A stretch of 64,000 nucleotides of DNA from Diphasiastrum complanatum (taxonomy: Eukaryota > Streptophyta > Lycopodiopsida > Lycopodiales > Lycopodiaceae). The translations under genes and the position numbers were made by a program. The stretch lies in contig CM055101.1 in assembly GCA_029204225.1 (NCBI GenBank), positions 45,258,180 to 45,322,179 on the forward strand, in the 5' to 3' direction. Below, in pieces: positions 59,641-64,000 of the stretch. Below the pieces are notes generated by a model. The model had not been told where the DNA came from, did not search any database, and saw nothing but the letters and a program-made list of their open reading frames with translations. Positions within the stretch are counted from its first letter, which is position 1, and each line of letters opens with the position of its first letter.

Positions 59641-60830
59641 TCGGAAGTTGTAAGCCTTGTACACCAGATGTTTAATGTGTATAAAGTAGTGGGTGTAGCC
59701 AAATCGACAAAGAGGTGACAACCTACTATGCAGATCCCGTATATGTCACCTGAAAGAGCGTCGCTCCAGCTTTTGACTAAGGAGAATTGGCCCTTCCCTA
59801 GTGAACAAGTGGTTGTCAGTCACATTTGGAATATTATGCTAGACAATAGAACACCCAAATATGTATTCGAAGAGACAATCTCCAGAGGCTGTTCAACCAA
59901 GTGAGAATATGTTGCTGCATGAGGGAGCTGGATGTATTAAAGACCATGGCTTTGGTCTGTCCCTGTGTATGACAAAAGGAATGGTTACTTCAAGCCTTTC
60001 TTGGTTGGGGAGACCAGGATAACATTATTTGGGTATAACAAAATGGATCAAGAGATCTTCAGCCTACATTCTTGACCACCATGTTGGCCAATGACTGCCT
60101 CAAGCTCATCAATGTAAAGATTGAAGAGTGTGGGTGAGAGTAAACGTCCTTGCTCCACCCCAACCATGCTAGTGACCTACACAAATATAACTCCAGAGGA
60201 ACGGAAGCATCCAATGATCCATCCATAGAGTTTCATAATTGCTAAGTATAATGTCTTGTGAGAAGTGAAGATCCTGTAGCCTCTGAATAAGCATGTGTCA
60301 AGGGAATTGTTAAAAGACACGTCTGAAGTCTACAAACTAGCAATGAGCTCGCTCTCTTTTGAACTTAGCCTCCTCAATGAGTGACCTTAGGGTGAGAATG
60401 TGCTATGAAGTGCAATGATATGAGCTATAACCAGCCTGTCTGTTAGCATGAAGCTATTGGGACTCTGCCTCTCTGCTTACTACTGTTTGGAGAGTAGACC
60501 CATAATCCTCAGCCTTATATAATACGTCCACCAATCATGATGGTGTGATAGTTTTTGAACCTCATGGAGTCACCACTCTTGTGAATGGGGTATATAACAT
60601 TGTTGCACTAGGAGGAGGGAAGCCAATAGTGATTGTAATAGTAAGGAGAGTTCCTATAACGTTGGATAAGATGTCGACAACATGTACGAGTAGCTCAACC
60701 TCAAGGTCTTCTATATCCGAGCACGCTCTTGTTTCAGCTCATCGAATCATTTGTGTTGTGATTAGAGAGAACTTCAAACGTCTAGAGGGAATAGTGATAA
60801 GTGAAGTAAGGATTGTCTAGAGAGTGGCGG
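59640..60830 (-). mobile_element. LINE ORF2 reverse transcriptase, decayed
   Basis: Minus-strand RT motifs over several frames: HILTLRSLIEEAKFKRERAH and FVDFRRVF (about 60420-60320), KLYGWIIGCF, GVEQGRLLSPTLFNLYIDEL (about 60165-60100; normally GVRQGCPLSP), LLYPNNVILVSPTKKGLK (about 60045-59990) and TKAMVFNTSS (about 59965). The catalytic YADD is replaced by YPNN and stops are frequent, so it is dead. Endonuclease and 3' tail were not identified. Confidence 0.75.
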
Positions 60831-61946
60831 TGCATTGGGTCTAGGTATAGAGGTCGGTCAAGGGAGGTGGAGGTGGAGGTGGAGGTGTTTGAGGGAGGAA
60901 TTCTTGCCAGAAGGACCTAAAGGAAGAGCTACATAAGAGGTTACAAAAGTAGCTTCATATATGTAACAATCAAATACCATTTAAATCACCCTTTACCTTT
61001 GTTGAGATGTTGAGACCAATGATTAGTGGGACCAATGATGTTCAATGTCAATATATCAACTATACAAAATAGTTTGGCTAAGATAGATGAATAATGGCAT
61101 GTGTTCATCTAGTGAACTAGTTCGCACAATGATATAAGCTTTTATGTCATGTGACTTCGGAGATGAAATTGGGGCCACATACCATGGTGCCTTGGGTTCG
61201 CACCGATGATGCGATTAGGGATTTGGTAGCATATATTTTGTGTTATGCATGATGTCTTTGTTGTTACAAATTATGTGGTCTCATTGTGGTAGCTTCTTTG
61301 TTGATAAATGAAGCATTTTTGCACTTTTTTCTCTTTTAGTTCTGAACCCACTCTTTCTTGATTGAGATATGTTCAACTTGTGTGCTTGTTTCCTTGTGGT
61401 GATTTGAAATACTTATTGTTTGGTGTACAGTACCATGGTTAGTGGCTGCAAATCCAACAAACTATGGTAAACCTTGCAAGTTGTCATGTGTGGAAGCTTT
61501 AGCTGGAGCTCTCATCATTTGGTACAAATACTCTTTATGCTCATTCAAGTCTTACTCCCTTGGTTATTTACATGCCTTGTGTTATCTTAACTAGTTTAGT
61601 GCATGTTTTGTGGCTTACATATTTACTTTAGTGTGCGTCAATGTAGATGTTATATTGTCGTTATTGCAAGAGAGTGGTTGGTCCTGAGAGCTAGTTACCC
61701 TTGTGTACTTGATCTTTGAATTTTAACCTCATGAAGTTGCTTTTGTGGAGGACTCATTTATGATGAGAAGCATACACGCACACACTGATGCACCAAAGGG
61801 ATATGTAACTAACCTAATCCAATGTACAAGAAGTCAATAGGTGATCGGTTTCATTGTTGTAATGATACCAATTACTCACCTACATTTGGGCTACGTGGAA
61901 TGTTGTCCGAAACGCATATATAATCTTCTTTTTCTTATATATATAT
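60831..61946. other. No gene recognised
   Basis: Contains a GGAGGT/GGTGGA short repeat at 60860-60885. The rest is T-rich with no coding or repeat structure that I can name. A TATATATATAT tract at about 61936-61946 precedes the MITE end. Confidence 0.45.
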
Positions 61947-62005
61947 CTAAGGAAGCGGACCCTGGGTGCGGACGCACGTCCACATGGACGCCTCAGGGGC
62001 GTGTT
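61947..62005. mobile_element. MITE end, cut by a copia LTR
   Basis: CTAAGGAAGCGGACCCTGGG after a TA tract, then GGACGCACGTCC. It matches the inverted right end of the element at 3341-3705 (CTAAGG.AG.GGACCC then GCACGTC). The copia LTR beginning at 62006 interrupts it, so the MITE was there first. Confidence 0.7.
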
Positions 62006-62436
62006 TGTTAGGAATAAATGTTTATTTGATACCCCTTAATGATAGTTTGGCCATGCCTACGTGCTATTTTTAGGGGCCATTTTATTTATAGTAAATTCGT
62101 TTTTAATGCTTATGCATGTAGGTGGGCGCACTACAAATTGATTAGGATCTATTTTAGTACTTAGAAGTTCATTTTTAGTTCTTACCATATATAGGTAGTA
62201 TTATTAGTAAATAGCTTTTGCTATTTTGCTATTTACTTTAGGCTCATTAGCTTTTATCAATCATTAGAGAAACTATTTAAGAAGGCTGGCGCCCCACCAC
62301 AATTATTCCATTCAATTCAATAAGCTAGAGCATTTGCTCAATTCTCCTATGATCTGTTTTCTCTCTATGCTTAGTTTTGTGTGAGTGCTAGTAGGACTAG
62401 TATCTCCATCTAGAATATGTATCTCAAATTCTGACA
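62006..62436 (+). repeat. Copia 5' LTR
   Basis: 431 bases from TGTTAGGAATAAATG to AAATTCTGACA, immediately followed by the primer-binding site TGGTATCAGAGCAG (62437). Same family as the copia at 49955-58175. Confidence 0.9.
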
Positions 62437-62689
62437 TGGTATCAGAGCAGGTTTTATGAGAGAGAGTTTGTTTGCAAGGTTGCAACCAGATTTGATTGGA
62501 GGAGCTGTTGAGCTGGACTACTGTTGGAAGCAGTCCGCTGGAATCAAGATTTTGGACTACTGATTGCTGCCTGCTTGCCAGAATTGTAGATCGCTGAGCT
62601 GGAATCAAACGATTATTGTTCGCGACAGTTTCTGACAGGTTGATCGCTTCTGGATTGTCGCTTTCTACAGAATGATCACAGACTCGAAA

Positions 62690-62875
62690 GTTTACTGTTC
62701 ACGACAGATTCGTGACAGATTCGAGATTCACGGAAGATTTGAGATTCACGAAAGATTTGAGAAAGATTCGCGACAGATTCGAGATTCGTGAAAGATTTGA
62801 AATTCACGAAAGATTCGAGAAAGATTCAGGACAGATTCGAGAAAGTTTTGAGATTCGCCACAGATTCTCAGTCTT
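62690..62875. repeat. Leader minisatellite of the second copia
   Basis: Built from AGATTCG/AGATTTGAGA words of 10-12 bases, arranged in a longer repeating order (GAGATTCACGAAAGATT, GAGAAAGATTCGCGACAGATT). It lies between the primer-binding site and gag. The minus-strand frame across it is a repeat product. Confidence 0.75.
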
Positions 62876-64000
62876 TGACAATTAGATTGTTGGTAGATCC
62901 GAGATTTGTTACGGATCAGTATAATGGTAGGATTGAACGACCCTGTGTTGCCGGAGTCTAGCAAGCTAGATGGAACGAACTACAACATATGGAAGTTCAA
63001 GATGCAAAATATTCTCCAAGATAGAGAATATTGGGAGATCGTCAGTGGTCACAGGTGTCGAGATACCTCCTACCATTGACAGAGAGTTGTGGGAGTATCA
63101 GACGTAGAATAAAAGCTCATCATATCATCAACTTATTAGTTAAAGATATGATTATACCTCATATCAGAGATGCTTTTGGACCCAAGGAGGCTTGGGATAT
63201 ACTGAAGAACTTGTATGAAACAGTAAATCAGTCACGGATCTTGTTTTTGACTAATAAGCTTCACACGTTGAAGATGGGTATAGGTGAATCGGTAACGGAC
63301 TACTTTACTCGAGTGAAAGATCTGAGAGGCCAACTTATTGCAGTTGGAGAAAGTGTTCAAGATTCAGTATTGGTATCCATTGTACTTAATTGTCTACCTT
63401 TGGCCTATCAGAACGTAATGATGCTATCGTTAAGAGAAACGAGGCCTTCTTTTGATGAGCTAAATACCATCTTACTACAGGAAGAAATGAGACGACAAAA
63501 TATTGTCAACAGGGACGATTTCAAGGAACATGCATTCCTGGCAAAGAAGCAAGAGCAAAGTTCCAAGAAGGGTGGCAAAGGGAAGAAGAAGAAGAAAAAG
63601 CAGCAAGATATGGAGGAGAATCAATTAAATCGGTCAGAAGATGGAAAGAAAGTGGTTCGAAAAGGAAATTGCTTCATTTGCGGAAAATCAGGACATTATG
63701 CAAAGGAGTGCTGGCACAACAAATTCAAGAAAAAGCAGGACGAGAATTTTGTTGAAGAAGAAGAAACATCTAATGCAAAATTGAGCACTTTGGATCTTGA
63801 GTTGTTTTCGGCATCGACATCTTCTGGTGGTGGCTTCTTGAAGGAAGATGATTTTTGGTTTATTGATTCAGGAGCTTCGAAGCACATGACACCTAGGCGA
63901 GACTGGCTATCTAATTTTCAAAAATTAGATGATGGGTCAAATGTGAAGTTGGGAGGCAACTACACATATGATATAAAGGGAGTTGGAAAAGTACAAGTAC

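Larger units (their letters stand above)
62006..64000 (+). mobile_element. Ty1/copia element, 5' part, runs off the window
   Basis: LTR, primer-binding site and a repeat-bearing leader are followed by a gag starting at MVGLNDPVLPESSKLDGTNY (62923). Then come KEAWDILKNLYETVNQSRIL, CFICGKSGHYAKEC (zinc knuckle, 63672) and the protease motif FWFIDSGASKHMT (about 63855). The coding part is mostly open to the end of the window, with about two breaks in gag, so it looks like the youngest element here. The 3' half lies outside. Confidence 0.9.

Noticed and set aside
62746-62964. Small minus-strand protein rich in ESRICRE-like repeats
   Set aside because: The frame lies wholly on the AGATTCG leader minisatellite of a copia element.

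Overview
The window looks like a transposon-rich land-plant nuclear chromosome. Two host genes are recognisable by comparison with plant families I know. Both are on the plus strand, both are cut into many small exons with GT-AG (once GC-AG) introns, and each seems to be only partly inside the window. The mix of Ty1/copia and Ty3/gypsy elements primed by initiator Met-tRNA, LINEs whose ORF1 carries an RRM-type domain, a tRNA-derived SINE, a hAT transposon and a GC-rich MITE would fit a large-genome plant, perhaps a non-seed plant such as a fern or lycophyte. That last step is inference only.

Layout. 1-5388: intergenic or intronic DNA with minus-strand LINE ORF1 remnants, a (TA)n tract holding a GC-rich MITE, a copia gag fossil and a TTTCGAGG-rich tandem repeat. 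5389-11829: the 3' half (eleven exons, 825 codons including the stop, reading frame closed across every junction) of a patatin-related phospholipase A of the pPLAI type. Its LRR/armadillo half must lie upstream of the window or beyond a long intron. 11830-17100: AT-rich intergenic DNA with dispersed and tandem repeats. 17200-18840: gypsy gag/protease fossil. 19080-20230: an unrecognised stretch with splice-like signals. 20900-28682: two minus-strand copia bodies sharing one LTR, with other retroelement pieces inside. 29000-30770: tandem and inverted repeats, a candidate LTR, then a SINE directly upstream of the TATA box of the second gene.

30775-35231: six exons of TSR3, the 18S rRNA aminocarboxypropyltransferase, up to the conserved CSWARL region. 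The C-terminal exon(s) are not found. 36530-40730: a LINE endonuclease fragment, a decayed hAT transposon in opposite orientation, then three successive LINE 3' ends that share a covarying hairpin and a (TC)n tail. 40870-49950: a degenerate GC-rich repeat, a plus-strand gypsy fossil and a minus-strand gypsy fossil facing it. 49955-58175: a copia element split by a younger gypsy (51151-55330) with a clear GTTTA target duplication. 59640-60830: minus-strand LINE reverse transcriptase. 61947-64000: a MITE end cut by a fresh-looking copia element that runs off the window.

The host genes are unrelated in function (lipid hydrolysis and ribosomal RNA modification) and show no operon-like link. Nothing here looks like a new multi-gene system. 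The unusual signals are in the repeats: the LINE 3' hairpin series, minisatellite leaders in three LTR elements, the LTR-sharing copia tandem and the MITE that sits in (TA)n tracts.
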